From Methanosarcina barkeri MS (lineage in GTDB: Archaea; Halobacteriota; Methanosarcinia; Methanosarcinales; Methanosarcinaceae), in contig NZ_CP009528.1 of NCBI RefSeq assembly GCF_000970025.1, positions 3,893,168-3,957,167 on the forward strand: a DNA stretch of 64,000 nucleotides. The letters run 5' to 3'. The position numbers and the translations under genes were made by a program. A model generated the notes under the pieces. It did not search any database, was not told the DNA's origin, and saw only the letters and a program-made list of their open reading frames with translations. Position 1 is the first letter of the stretch. Each line of letters opens with the position of its first letter. Positions 1 to 8,674 of the stretch are shown one piece after another.

Positions 1-686
1 ACCGTAAAACCTGTAATCCAGTACATTGTCCCTTTTTCACCGTAGAGTACGGCTATTGACTTCATGCCTCTTGCGTGATCGTTTTTCAGGTCTATAAAGT
101 CATTCAATCCCAGATGAGCCATTGTCCAGGGATAGAAAAAAAACATGTAGAGCAACATGGTCATATCTGGATGCCCGTAGCAGAGATAGCCTGCCGCCGG
201 AAAAAGCGTAAAATCCGTCCTGCCCAAAAGCTGTGCAATTGGATAGTTCTGAGTTCTCTTTTTTACCTGGTAAAAAGCCTCAATGCTATAAGAGTACAGC
301 ATAACTGCAAACACGTATAAAGAGTTTGGATAAGGAAGTGTAAAAATCAAGGCTGAAATGACTACTACAAGCAGGATAAACAACGAGAAGGCACTTCTTG
401 AAGAAATTTTTCCTGATGGGATGGGTCTTTCTTTAAAAGGCCTCCAGTACCTTGTAAGCGTGTTCTCTACATCAAGTCTATCTCTGTTCCTGTCCACATA
501 ATCATTAAGTATAAAACCGGCTTCAAACCCGAGCAGGCCTATTAGAGCCACCTTAATAGTCAACGCCCAAGAAAAGCCACCATAATTTTCAAAAGCAAGC
601 ACAAGCCCAGAGCAGGAAACCAGAGGCCAGGCAGGAAGAAAATGAGCACGTATAAGATCAAGATAAGCTTTCAGGGTTTCTGTCAT
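1..686 (-). CDS. UbiA-family prenyltransferase (3' end outside window)
   Basis: This is an integral membrane prenyltransferase of the UbiA superfamily, which moves an isoprenoid chain onto an acceptor. The frame opens at ATG 684-686 and runs off the window edge, so about 228 residues are visible and the C-terminus is missing. The first Asp-rich motif, NDYVDRNRD, is at residues 61-69. A second Asp motif (DFIDLKNDHARG) lies near residue 210. Hydrophobic segments surround both, as expected for Mg-pyrophosphate binding at the membrane face. The acceptor cannot be told from sequence: menaquinone, methanophenazine and archaeol lipid enzymes all share this fold. Methanophenazine synthesis would suit Methanosarcina, but that is inference. 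No operon partner is visible upstream. Confidence 0.85.
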   Translation of the reverse strand, partial: MTETLKAYLDLIRAHFLPAWPLVSCSGLVLAFENYGGFSWALTIKVALIGLLGFEAGFILNDYVDRNRDRLDVENTLTRYWRPFKERPIPSGKISSRSAFSLFILLVVVISALIFTLPYPNSLYVFAVMLYSYSIEAFYQVKKRTQNYPIAQLLGRTDFTLFPAAGYLCYGHPDMTMLLYMFFFYPWTMAHLGLNDFIDLKNDHARGMKSIAVLYGEKGTMYWITGFT

Positions 687-1290
687 TTTTTAGCCTCAAT
701 AAAGATAGAGGTAATTAAGAGAACTATTACATAAAAACTATGAAAATAGGGTAATGCTGCTGTTAAGAAACTGCTGTTAAGAAGTTATTATTTTTGAAAA
801 TGCTTTATTTACGAATATCGTTACTTTTTTTTTTCAGACTGAAGCTTTTTAGAGTTTTACGTGTTCGATCCAAGAAAAGATATAGCATATTAGAGTATCA
901 ATCAGTTAAAAGTGTTTCTAGAGACTTCCCCGATGTTACAGGTTTCGAGGACTTACTGTGAATCTCCCATAATCAGGATAAAACAAGAAACGAAAGAATC
1001 TTCAGATTAACTTCAGTGAACTTGAAGCTATATTTATAAGATAAGATTGTTAAATATATGTTAATGTAGTCTCTGATAGCAGCAGTAAAAAAATTGCAGA
1101 TTACGGTATTATTGAAGATTACGGTATTATTGAAGATTACGGTATTGAGAAAAATTTCTGGGAAATTTTCGATGTGAAGAGATATAAAATCACAGTCGAT
1201 TTATATCAAACCGTTTTTAAAAAACTAAAATTGTAGCCTATTAGAAAGGCTACTTGGATAATTCCTTTTTACACTACTAAATTAGACGAT
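687..1290. other. Intergenic DNA with a short tandem repeat
   Basis: No gene is supported in this 600-base AT-rich stretch. It would hold the promoter of the UbiA gene at its left end. A frame across 1053-1236 reads through the tandem repeat for about 60 codons (ending KRYKITVDLYQTVFKKLKL), but it has no ATG, GTG or TTG start. It may be a gene relic. Confidence 0.5.
1099..1146. repeat. 18-bp tandem repeat, 2.7 copies
   Basis: The unit gattacggtattattgaa occurs at 1099-1116 and 1117-1134, with a partial third copy to 1146. It keeps one reading frame open (repeat DYGIIE). Confidence 0.9.
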
Positions 1291-1674
1291 TTATGTATTG
1301 TTTTCATCCGCAGAGTCGTTGTCTTCAACTGTAACATTGTCAACTGCAGAGTCATTGTCTTCAACTGTCATATTGTCAGCTGCAGAGTCATTGTCTTCAA
1401 CTGTCATATTGTCAGCTGCAGAGTCGTTGTCTTCAACTGTCATATTGTCAGCTGCAGAGTCGTTGTCTTCAACTGTCATATTGTCAGCTGGAATGTCTGC
1501 AGCTACATCTTCGGTTTGAGTTCCATTTTCGTCTGCTACTGGAGCCTGGTCAGTCACTTCTTCTTGAGATCCATTTTCTGCTGTTGTGTCAGCATTCTTG
1601 TCAGAACAGCCGGCTGCAAAGACAACAGCACTAATGACAAGGAGCATTGCCATAATCTTTAACATTTTTTTCAT
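1291..1674 (-). CDS. Small acidic lipoprotein with 12-residue repeats
   Basis: A 127-residue protein, probably exported and lipid-anchored. It has a basic, hydrophobic signal peptide ending in the lipobox FAAGC (Cys near residue 23). The mature part is almost free of hydrophobic residues and very acidic. The C-terminal half is five tandem copies of a 12-residue unit, ADNMTVEDNDSA, encoded by near-identical 36-bp DNA repeats at about 1303-1485; only the last copy shows substitutions (VDNVTV). Near-identity at DNA level suggests recent expansion or homogenisation, so copy number probably varies between strains. Function is unknown; a low-complexity spacer or divalent-cation binding at the surface is possible. 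The antisense frame is open only because of the repeats. Confidence 0.75.
   Translation of the reverse strand: MKKMLKIMAMLLVISAVVFAAGCSDKNADTTAENGSQEEVTDQAPVADENGTQTEDVAADIPADNMTVEDNDSAADNMTVEDNDSAADNMTVEDNDSAADNMTVEDNDSAVDNVTVEDNDSADENNT
1303..1485. repeat. 36-bp coding tandem repeat, 5 copies
   Basis: Five head-to-tail copies inside the lipoprotein gene, each coding for 12 residues on the minus strand. The three central copies are almost identical. Confidence 0.9.
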
Positions 1675-2071
1675 TAATAATACCTCTAAAGTTCTCTTCC
1701 TTTTTTACACCCAGCTCATATAAAATTATGAGATTTTCATATGAGATATTTATGCATGACCAGTCAATAACATTAAAACTTTTCGATTTGATAAAAGAAT
1801 AATGCCGCAAAATGGTTTATTTGGTTAGAATATATACACCATCTTGAATATTCTTAGTACTATTTAAATTATAAAACTCCTGAAAACATATTAATTTTCA
1901 AACTATATTAAATAAATTTAATAAGGAGAATAAATGTATAAACTGTTAGAAAAAAATAACCATTCAGCGGGAAAAAAGTATTTAAATTGGATGTAGTATT
2001 CCTCTGAAAGGAAGCGCAAACCTGTTAACAACAGGTTTGGACAAGATCTGAAAGCAGTCTGAGGATAAAAT
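1675..2071. promoter_or_regulatory. Divergent intergenic region
   Basis: AT-rich, about 400 bases between two divergently transcribed genes, so promoters for both are expected here. No stable RNA or ORF is seen. Confidence 0.4.
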
Positions 2072-2674
2072 CTGAAAAATTACAAAACTCTTAAACGTTG
2101 CGGTACGGCTCAAAAAGAATTCAAAAATTCCCTGTTCATAGGTTATGCCAGCCCTGTGAAAAGTGAAGCTGAGGCAAAAACCTTCATAAAAGGTATAAAG
2201 GAATTGCACCGCGATGCAAACCATAATGTTTCGGCTTATTTTATAAAAGAAAAAAACTCTTTTGCTATTAAATATGATGACGACGGAGAGCCTGCGGGCA
2301 GCTCAGGAAAGCCTGTTTTTAAAATACTCGAATCAAAAGAAATTATGAACGCGACTGTGGTCGTGACCCGGTATTTTGGAGGAATAAAACTGGGTTTTGG
2401 AGGACTCTCAAGAGCATACCGGGATACGGCACTCTCTGCTATTGAAGAAGCAGAAATTATTGAAGTTTTCGAGCAGGTCAGATTAGGAATACGTCTGGGA
2501 TATGCAGAAAGTCAGAAAGTAAGAAACCTGATAGAGAAATATGCAGTAATCCAAGAAGAAACGTATTCGGATACAGTGGAATTCATCATCCTTGTAAGAA
2601 AGGATCTTGAAGATGAATTTATTAGAAAAATAATAGATCAGACAAAAAATAAGTTAATGTTTGAAAGGTTTTAA
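2072..2674 (+). CDS. IMPACT/YigZ family protein (UPF0029), apparent CTG start
   Basis: A soluble protein of the YigZ/IMPACT family, about 200 residues, linked in eukaryotes to translation control; its archaeal role is unsettled. The family hallmark DDDGEPAGSSGKP is clear, followed by VVVTRYFGGIKLGFGGLSRAY, then a C-terminal ferredoxin-like domain. The first ordinary start codon in frame is GTG 2156, but homology clearly begins earlier: the 28 upstream codons read NYKTLKRCG...FKNSLFIGYASP, a normal family N-terminus. The frame opens after TAA at 2066-2068. The only start-like codon there is CTG 2072, preceded by gagga at 2061-2065 with 6-base spacing. I therefore place the start at CTG 2072. 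A mutated ATG is the alternative, which would leave a shortened product from GTG 2156. Confidence 0.8.
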   Translation: MKNYKTLKRCGTAQKEFKNSLFIGYASPVKSEAEAKTFIKGIKELHRDANHNVSAYFIKEKNSFAIKYDDDGEPAGSSGKPVFKILESKEIMNATVVVTRYFGGIKLGFGGLSRAYRDTALSAIEEAEIIEVFEQVRLGIRLGYAESQKVRNLIEKYAVIQEETYSDTVEFIILVRKDLEDEFIRKIIDQTKNKLMFERF

Positions 2675-2876
2675 CTTCATCAATCAAGTTTGCACTCAAA
2701 CCAGATACTGAAGAAATAAAAGAAACTAAGATAAAAAAGGAAAAAGTTGAAACCACAGAGAAGTCAGCCCTTAATATAAAACCACAGAGAATTAAGCTTT
2801 TAATATTTTTCTGCGACTCGACCCTTCTTGCGGCATTATCTTGGTGTAACTATAACGCTGAGAATAATTTACACCT

Positions 2877-3587
2877 TCACAATTCAAGATCTCTTATGTG
2901 GCGCTCGTACTGTTCTTCCCAGGCCGGAGCAGTTATGCAGACCTGCTTGAGATTTCCACGGAACCAGAACCTTTTTCCCGCAGGCACGACAACTACATCT
3001 CCGGCTTGGGCCTCAAATTCTCTGTCCTCAACGATCCAGACCCCGCTGCCTTCAAGGATATAATATATAAAATCGCTTTTTTCATGCAGGAACTCTTCTG
3101 TGTGCCCTTTTTGCGTTTCCTGATAGAGTACACCGGCATTTTCGGATTCGGCTTTAGTGGTGTAGATTCTCATTTTCACTCCTTTTTTCTCAATTACTGC
3201 CGCATCCTCAGGCTTGAAAACCACATGCTTGGATTCAGTAGAGCCAGCAGAGCATAACTCTGGATGAGAGCTTTCTTTAAGAGAACTAACAAGGAGAAGA
3301 TTTTTCTCAAATCCGCCCTTTTCGTGTTTTTTTCGCTGCCTTATTGTTTCAAGTTCTGCTTTTGAAGACCCTCTCAGTTCTGCTATTCTATAAATTACCT
3401 CAAGCAGGTCTGCAAGCTCTTCAAGCTCTTTGCTTTCGAGATACTCCTGTAGTTCCTCCTCGAGCTTATTTTCAAGCTCAGGAAGAAAACTGGAGTCTGA
3501 AAGCTCACGGATCATACATTCCCTGCCTGAAAGTTTGAGAATTTCAGGTATAAGATCCCGAACTGCTTTTGAATTATTTTTTGTCAT
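2877..3587 (-). CDS. MazG-like pyrophosphohydrolase fused to a cupin domain
   Basis: A 236-residue two-domain protein. Residues 1-90 resemble the MazG/phosphoribosyl-ATP pyrophosphatase-like house-cleaning family: the N-terminal VRDLIPEILKLSG matches the family's VRDKIPEII motif, and the acidic helix LEEELQEYLESKELEELADLLEV supplies the usual Glu/Asp Mg ligands. Residues 135-236 form a single cupin beta-barrel (LEGSGVWIVEDREFEAQAGDVVVVPAGKRFWFRG). A linker joins them. The first domain probably hydrolyses a nucleoside triphosphate; the cupin could bind a small ligand or metal. The fusion is the unusual feature. The gene is followed after about 80 bases by the methyltransferase on the same strand. 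Substrate unknown. Confidence 0.75.
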   Translation of the reverse strand: MTKNNSKAVRDLIPEILKLSGRECMIRELSDSSFLPELENKLEEELQEYLESKELEELADLLEVIYRIAELRGSSKAELETIRQRKKHEKGGFEKNLLLVSSLKESSHPELCSAGSTESKHVVFKPEDAAVIEKKGVKMRIYTTKAESENAGVLYQETQKGHTEEFLHEKSDFIYYILEGSGVWIVEDREFEAQAGDVVVVPAGKRFWFRGNLKQVCITAPAWEEQYERHIRDLEL

Positions 3588-3664
3588 AATTTTGCCCGGT
3601 CACAGGAATTTGTGTTTAAGTTTAGCCGATTAGTGATTAAGCTCTAAAATAAAACAAAGAAGGT

Positions 3665-4690
3665 TTACTGTAAGAAGTAATCATCTCTTGCTCTGACAAG
3701 TGCCTTTATATTCTCAAGTGGAGTATGTGGAGCAAGTCCACAACCTGGAGCAAGGATATCAATTCCATCTTCAAGGCAGGCAGTAGCTTCAATGAGAACT
3801 GCTTCAGGCCCTTTTGCGAGCAGAGTATCGGATGGAGAAATATTTCCTATAAGCCGTACCCGATCGCCTATAGCCGCTTTTGCAGAACTTACATTTACTT
3901 TTTCTTCAACGCTTACCCCGTCAAAACCTGTATCTCCGAGAGAATTAAGAACGGCTGTGGCGTCGCCACACATGTGAAGGACTTTCAAGCCTTTTACTTT
4001 CCTGCAAAATTTCCTGTAAAGGGGAAAGACCGATTCTTCGAACATCTGAGGGGAAATAATATCAGGCCCGGCTTCGGAATCTATAAGGGTTATGGCATTT
4101 GCGCCTCTTTCAAGCAGGCCATTGGCATATTCTATGCAGGCATCGTTAAGAACTCCCATTAGTTCCTCAACAACTTCAGTATCCTTCACAAACCATGTAA
4201 TATAATTTTTTATTCCGGCAAGCATGAAGGCAAGTCCAGCAGGGCCAACAACCCCTGCAACAACAGGCACCGTCTCTCCTACTTTTTCATTCAGAATTTC
4301 AACTGCTTCCAGGACTACTGAGGTCCGCCTGCTCTCAAGAAGAGAATCCGGAACCATTATATTCTTCACATCTTTCTTGTTTTTGCAGGGGAAATCCGTT
4401 ATATAAGGCTGCATATCTATACTTCCTTCGTCTACTGCGCAGCCAAGGGTCTCTGCAAGTACGGTAATGTCGAAAGGACAGCGTACATTCTCAAATCCTG
4501 CAATCTCATACCCGGCAAGTGCAAGTGCAGCCATCTTATCGGCATTGAAATTTGCCTGGGGCCAGTATGCTCCAGTCGTTTCCATTAGTTCTACAGTGCC
4601 TGTCTGAGTTACGGAACAGACAGGGATAATGTCTACAGCCTCTCCTTTGAGTGCCTTTTCAAATCTATCTCTCAGGGTAAATTGACTCAT
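3665..4690 (-). CDS. MtaA/MtbA-type methylcobamide:coenzyme M methyltransferase
   Basis: A cytosolic zinc enzyme of the uroporphyrinogen-decarboxylase-like superfamily. In Methanosarcina such enzymes (MtaA, MtbA) move a methyl group from a methylated corrinoid protein to coenzyme M. The zinc ligands are visible: His239 and Cys241 in LHMCGD, and Cys317 in LAPGCGLAPHTP. The start MSQFTLRDRFEKALKGE (ATG 4688-4690) is preceded by ggtgat and matches the usual MtaA start; a GTG nine bases further upstream is possible. Length (341) is normal. It is not beside a corrinoid protein or a substrate-specific methyltransferase gene, so methanol (MtaA) versus methylamine (MtbA) use is unclear, and it may be a paralogue with its own partner. 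Confidence 0.85.
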   Translation of the reverse strand: MSQFTLRDRFEKALKGEAVDIIPVCSVTQTGTVELMETTGAYWPQANFNADKMAALALAGYEIAGFENVRCPFDITVLAETLGCAVDEGSIDMQPYITDFPCKNKKDVKNIMVPDSLLESRRTSVVLEAVEILNEKVGETVPVVAGVVGPAGLAFMLAGIKNYITWFVKDTEVVEELMGVLNDACIEYANGLLERGANAITLIDSEAGPDIISPQMFEESVFPLYRKFCRKVKGLKVLHMCGDATAVLNSLGDTGFDGVSVEEKVNVSSAKAAIGDRVRLIGNISPSDTLLAKGPEAVLIEATACLEDGIDILAPGCGLAPHTPLENIKALVRARDDYFLQ

Positions 4691-4796
4691 TTTTATCACC
4701 AGAATGTAATTATCGGCTAAAGAATATGCTTTTGAGAGAATATATTCAGAGAAACAATGTATTGAAACAAAGATATAAAAATATATGAATGAAAAA

Positions 4797-4864
4797 ACTC
4801 ACAGAGATTAAATACTCACAGAAATTAAATACTCACAGAGATTAAATACTCACAGAGATTAAAT
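4797..4864. repeat. 17-bp tandem repeat, 4 copies
   Basis: Four head-to-tail copies of actcacagagattaaat (4797, 4814, 4831, 4848); copy 2 has one substitution. It lies in the upstream region of the methyltransferase gene. Confidence 0.95.
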
Positions 4865-5123
4865 AAAATAAGTTAGTAAGCTAAAAATATATATGGAGTA
4901 ATAATCGGTTCCAGTGAAAAAAACAGAAGAAATAATGGGCATAATGGTGAGAACAGTATTAGAAATATATTGATGTTAAATATGATGTAAAAAGTTAGGA
5001 TGATATACAAAATAATGGGAAAATTTGAGTGATGTACAAGATAATGGGAAAATTTGGATGATGTTGAGATGATGCAAAAAATATGGGTTTCAGCTGAATT
5101 GAGATACTTAAAAATCCCGCATT
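4865..5123. other. Intergenic DNA with a 29-bp direct repeat
   Basis: No gene is seen. Two adjacent 29-bp copies at 5001-5029 and 5030-5058 share the core ataatgggaaaatttg. With the 17-bp array they form a repeat-rich stretch between the two flanking genes. Confidence 0.6.
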
Positions 5124-6857
5124 TTATTGATAAGTTTTTACTCTCCAGTTACTAGAGGGCACTATAATTTCAAATCTTGCACCTGTTCCTTCAGTTCCGG
5201 TTTCTTTAATCTCCATGCCTGTAATGGATAGAATACCTTTAACAAGGAAAAGCCCAAGTCCTGTATTTTTCCCTATGGATTTTTGAAAAATCAGCTCTTT
5301 CATTTCAGAAGAAACTCCTATACCATCATCTTTTACCTCAATTACAAGATTGTCATCAACCCTGCGTGAACTAACACTAATTTCAGTTACGTGCTCTCCA
5401 TGTGACCCTGCGTTGTCAAAGAGATTGTAAAAAGCTTTTTTCAGCAGTGGATCAGCATAGATTTCCACTCTGCTTTCCTCAATAGAAAACTTCAAGCTCT
5501 GACCAGAGAAGGGAAAAGCTGCTTCTCTTGCTGTATTACTTACGGATTGCCAGATCGGAGAAACTACTCCGAGTTCCTGGTAGTCTTTGGTGAAAACAAT
5601 CTGGCTGTGGATTGTTTCAATACCTTTATTGAGATTTTTCAGATACTTCACTATTCGGGGATCATTCTTGACATTTTCAGGAAGAGTTTCAGAAATTAGT
5701 TCGGTGTACCCGGAAAGTACATTCACCTGGTTAAGAATATCATGTCTGGTAATGTTGCTCATGAGGTTTATCTTCTTATTAGCCTGTTTCAGATCCTCTT
5801 GATACCTATATGTTTCAGTAGTGTCATGCATCATTAGTAGCCTGCCTTCTTCATCATCTTTTGTTAGAAGGGTGCTGACACTAAGAGTAAAAAGTTTTGT
5901 TTCAAGCCCGTTCTTCAAGAAAATTTCTTTGTTGAAATTGCCCTCATGAGCTTCACTCTGAAGCATTTGTACTTCATTCCCAAAAAGCTCATTTAATTTT
6001 CTCCCGAGAACCTCCTTTTTTGTTTTTTCTGCCAGTTCAAGAGCAGCCTTATTGATATCTACTATGGTATCTGAAAGGTCTACTACGATATATCCATCAT
6101 TCATGGATTCGATTACGTTTTCTCTAGCAATCGGAATAATGTTAAGGAACTCATGCTGCATGATACCCCAGAAGAGAATCAAACCTGTAATTGTAAATGC
6201 AAAAGGAGTCGGGTCAAGGAATGCAAAAGGACCTACATCCGCTATATGAAGAATATTCCCCAGAACTGGAATACAGGCTGCCGTTAGAGCAATTGCTGCC
6301 TGAGCCCTGTAGGGTGCAGTTAGATGGACAAACTGATTGAAGAAGAAGAAAATTCCAAGAAAAATTAGAATAAAAGAATAGATATAAAATATCCAGAAAA
6401 AAGGCCCGTGTATGAGCACAAGAAGAGGAAATCCCCTTGAGACGTCCAGGTAATAACCTGAAAAATACATTCCGTGAGAGCTATTTGTAAGCATCAGAAG
6501 GATTATGAGAAAAGGCATTATGAAAAATTCTTTCTGATATTTCCTTATGAATTCCTTACGTACCCCTGAGTATTCCGATGCAAATAAAAACCATGCTACT
6601 GGAGCAAATGCCATCCCAATATACTCGAGACGGGCAAAGAGATATTTGAGCTTGATATCCATGAATCCGACCTCAAAGGCATAATTAACGGACCATAGAG
6701 ACATGCTTAGCATAATAAGTATGAAATATTTTGAGAAATCCATCCTGCGGTACTTGAAGGCTTTGTTAGCTTTGATCGCAAGCAAAGTCGACATAACTCC
6801 TGAAAAAATGAATGCTCCCATGTAGGGGAACGCAGCGGCGGGAATTAGCAGGCTGAT
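5124..6857 (-). CDS. Membrane sensor histidine kinase: 7TM, PAS, HATPase
   Basis: A signal-sensing kinase. From the first ATG (6819-6821) it is 565 residues: residues 1-225 contain about seven membrane helices of the 7TM histidine-kinase sensor type, 230-335 is a PAS domain (ENVIESMNDGYIVVD), a short coiled coil follows, and the H-box SNITRHDILNQ has the phospho-acceptor His360. The ATPase domain has an N-box (YNLFDNAGSHG), DDGIGV and NTGLGLFLVKGIL. This H-box type is common in Methanosarcina. Twelve in-frame codons upstream of the ATG (SLLIPAAAFPY before it) extend the first membrane helix as in relatives. They start near ATC 6855-6857 after gaaggt, with no ATG, GTG or TTG, so the start is uncertain. 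No adjacent response regulator is present. Ligand unknown. Confidence 0.85.
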   Translation of the reverse strand: MSLLIPAAAFPYMGAFIFSGVMSTLLAIKANKAFKYRRMDFSKYFILIMLSMSLWSVNYAFEVGFMDIKLKYLFARLEYIGMAFAPVAWFLFASEYSGVRKEFIRKYQKEFFIMPFLIILLMLTNSSHGMYFSGYYLDVSRGFPLLVLIHGPFFWIFYIYSFILIFLGIFFFFNQFVHLTAPYRAQAAIALTAACIPVLGNILHIADVGPFAFLDPTPFAFTITGLILFWGIMQHEFLNIIPIARENVIESMNDGYIVVDLSDTIVDINKAALELAEKTKKEVLGRKLNELFGNEVQMLQSEAHEGNFNKEIFLKNGLETKLFTLSVSTLLTKDDEEGRLLMMHDTTETYRYQEDLKQANKKINLMSNITRHDILNQVNVLSGYTELISETLPENVKNDPRIVKYLKNLNKGIETIHSQIVFTKDYQELGVVSPIWQSVSNTAREAAFPFSGQSLKFSIEESRVEIYADPLLKKAFYNLFDNAGSHGEHVTEISVSSRRVDDNLVIEVKDDGIGVSSEMKELIFQKSIGKNTGLGLFLVKGILSITGMEIKETGTEGTGARFEIIVPSSNWRVKTYQ

Positions 6858-7597
6858 AGGCTTACCTTCTTATGAATTACTGTCAGGCAGATAGGGATAG
6901 TTAAGCGAAAGAAGTTAAAAAACATAAAATGTTCTAATAATTACACAAGGCCCAAATATATAAATTTATGTATTAAGTGAGGAAGCCCACAAACTGTTAT
7001 TACTAGAACATTACTTTTGAAAGCAGATGGGAAAGATTGAGTCAGAAAAATGAGAAAGAATTACAAAAATGAGAAAGAATTACAAAAATGAGAAAGAATT
7101 ACAAAAATGAGAAAGAATTACAAAAATGAGAAAGAATTACAAAAATGAGAAAGAATTACAAAAATGAGAAAGAATTACAAAAATGAGAAAGAAAACTGTT
7201 TTCTGAAAAGAAAAATCCTGGAAAAATTCGGAATTATAAGAATAGAGCACCTTAATTTTGCTCAATCAAAGTCAAAATCTCTCAGGGCGAATCATTTCAA
7301 GAATATTTGAGAATTAAGGAGGGAGTAACTTGCTTGATTCGCTTCCAGGACTCTGCAGCATGGAACCTGGAATTCACCCATTAAAGCAGCAAAGGTGTCT
7401 TTCACGGTCTCAACCATTTTACTGGAAAACTAACTTTTTTGCCCTGAGAGCACTTTTACTCCCTGAGTTAGGGGGAGTCAAAATATATAAATTTATTGAT
7501 AAAAATCTAAATGTAAAATAATGAAAAATAAAAACGTTTGAGAGTTTGGAGAAAGATATATCCTTCATTATCGAAGATAAAAATTAAAAAGGGATTT
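6858..7597. other. Long intergenic region with a 19-bp repeat array
   Basis: About 740 bases without a supported gene. A 63-codon frame at 7330-7521 has no recognisable family, no ribosome site and poor composition, so I do not call it. The 19-bp array at 7051-7193 is the main feature. Confidence 0.5.
7051..7193. repeat. 19-bp tandem repeat, 7 copies plus a partial
   Basis: The unit tgagaaagaattacaaaaa repeats perfectly at 7051, 7070, 7089, 7108, 7127, 7146 and 7165, then partially at 7184. There are no spacers, so it is not CRISPR. Each unit carries a stop in one frame, so it does not encode a long repeat protein. Perfect identity suggests a young or actively changing minisatellite. Confidence 0.97.
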
Positions 7598-8674
7598 TCA
7601 GAATTCCCCACTGTTTTGAGAGAAATTGAGAATTTCAGGAAGTCCCAGATTAAATTTGCATTTTTCAGAACTTGAAGCTTCAAGAATCTGATGCTTTATA
7701 TAGTACAGTGCGTTCAGAATATTATCACTGTCTTCAGAATTCATATCTCCGGCATAGGGATGGATATTTTCTTCAAGGGCATCCAGAAGCCCTGGATCAA
7801 TGTCGTTTATGAAGTAAGTATCCAGAACCAGAAGGTTTGAAATCTGCTCGTAGAATGATGTAAGTTCCCGAAGCCAGTCTGGCGCTCCGTAATCCTTTGC
7901 ATACTTTTCCCTGTTCAGGAACGCAAGGTAACTGGATATAGTATCTATGAGATCTTCAGTTAGCCTGTTATCCGGAAACACGATTGGGAAACGTTTTATC
8001 ACTGAGGGGGCTGTGTAGCTCGAGTATGCCATTTTAGACTTACAGACTGAAGGAAAGAGCCTGGCAATCGAACTGTTAAGCACTGCCGTAATATAGGCAT
8101 ACCTTTCTGGATCCTTGAGAACAATGCCACATCCGTTCTCAAATACATGGTTTCCTTCAGCATCATATGCAGCCTGCAGATGATAGCCTTCGGTAGCAAT
8201 AATCTTAGGAGTATTAAAGTACTCCAGAAATCTTCTGCCTTTTATACTGTAGTCTGAAGATTTAAGGGGAGAGGTATCGTGGAGGAACTTTCTTTTGAAT
8301 TCCAGAATTCTCCCGTAAGCCATAGGGAATCTTGTCTTGAGTTCTTCTGGGGGAATTACGTTGTATTCGTTCTTTTTTCCCACTGTGGACAATTCATAAG
8401 GCAGCATGAAACGATAAGATGAAGGGCGAAATGCAAATTTTTCGGAAAAGGCTCCTGATACATACGGATAAACAATTTCAGGTTCTATAAATACAGGCCT
8501 GCAGAGGCCTTCGCAAAGGTAATATGAGTCGGAACCGCCCTCTTCAGGAAGGGCAAGCCTGTGAAGTAGACCGTTTTGTGTGTTTATACCCCCAAAGATG
8601 CTCTCGGAGATATCTCCAAGTGTAACCGGTATTTCACAGATCTGTTCTACAATATTGTTTTGTTTAACAAACAT
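7598..8674 (-). CDS. Orphan TaqI-like target-recognition domain protein
   Basis: A 358-residue protein resembling the C-terminal specificity half of type II/IIG (Eco57I/TaqI-like) methyltransferase-nucleases. The order of features fits: an N-terminal SESIFGGINTQNG segment, a P-V-F-I-E-P-E segment, a YRFMLPYEL strand, NTPKIIATEG, then GNHVFENGCGIVLKDPERYAYITAVLNSSIARLF, which corresponds to the usual 'lallNSkl' helix. The methyltransferase half (motifs I and NPPY) is absent from this protein and from the flanking DNA. It is therefore either the surviving part of a broken restriction-modification gene or a free-standing specificity protein. The ATG start at 8672-8674 gives a compact, complete domain, which suggests that it is expressed. 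Confidence 0.6.
   Translation of the reverse strand: MFVKQNNIVEQICEIPVTLGDISESIFGGINTQNGLLHRLALPEEGGSDSYYLCEGLCRPVFIEPEIVYPYVSGAFSEKFAFRPSSYRFMLPYELSTVGKKNEYNVIPPEELKTRFPMAYGRILEFKRKFLHDTSPLKSSDYSIKGRRFLEYFNTPKIIATEGYHLQAAYDAEGNHVFENGCGIVLKDPERYAYITAVLNSSIARLFPSVCKSKMAYSSYTAPSVIKRFPIVFPDNRLTEDLIDTISSYLAFLNREKYAKDYGAPDWLRELTSFYEQISNLLVLDTYFINDIDPGLLDALEENIHPYAGDMNSEDSDNILNALYYIKHQILEASSSEKCKFNLGLPEILNFSQNSGEF

Noticed and set aside
7051-7193. Possible CRISPR array
   Set aside because: The 19-bp units are directly adjacent with no unique spacers, and no cas genes are nearby.
7330-7521. 63-residue frame
   Set aside because: No ribosome site, no family and unlikely composition; it is left as non-coding.
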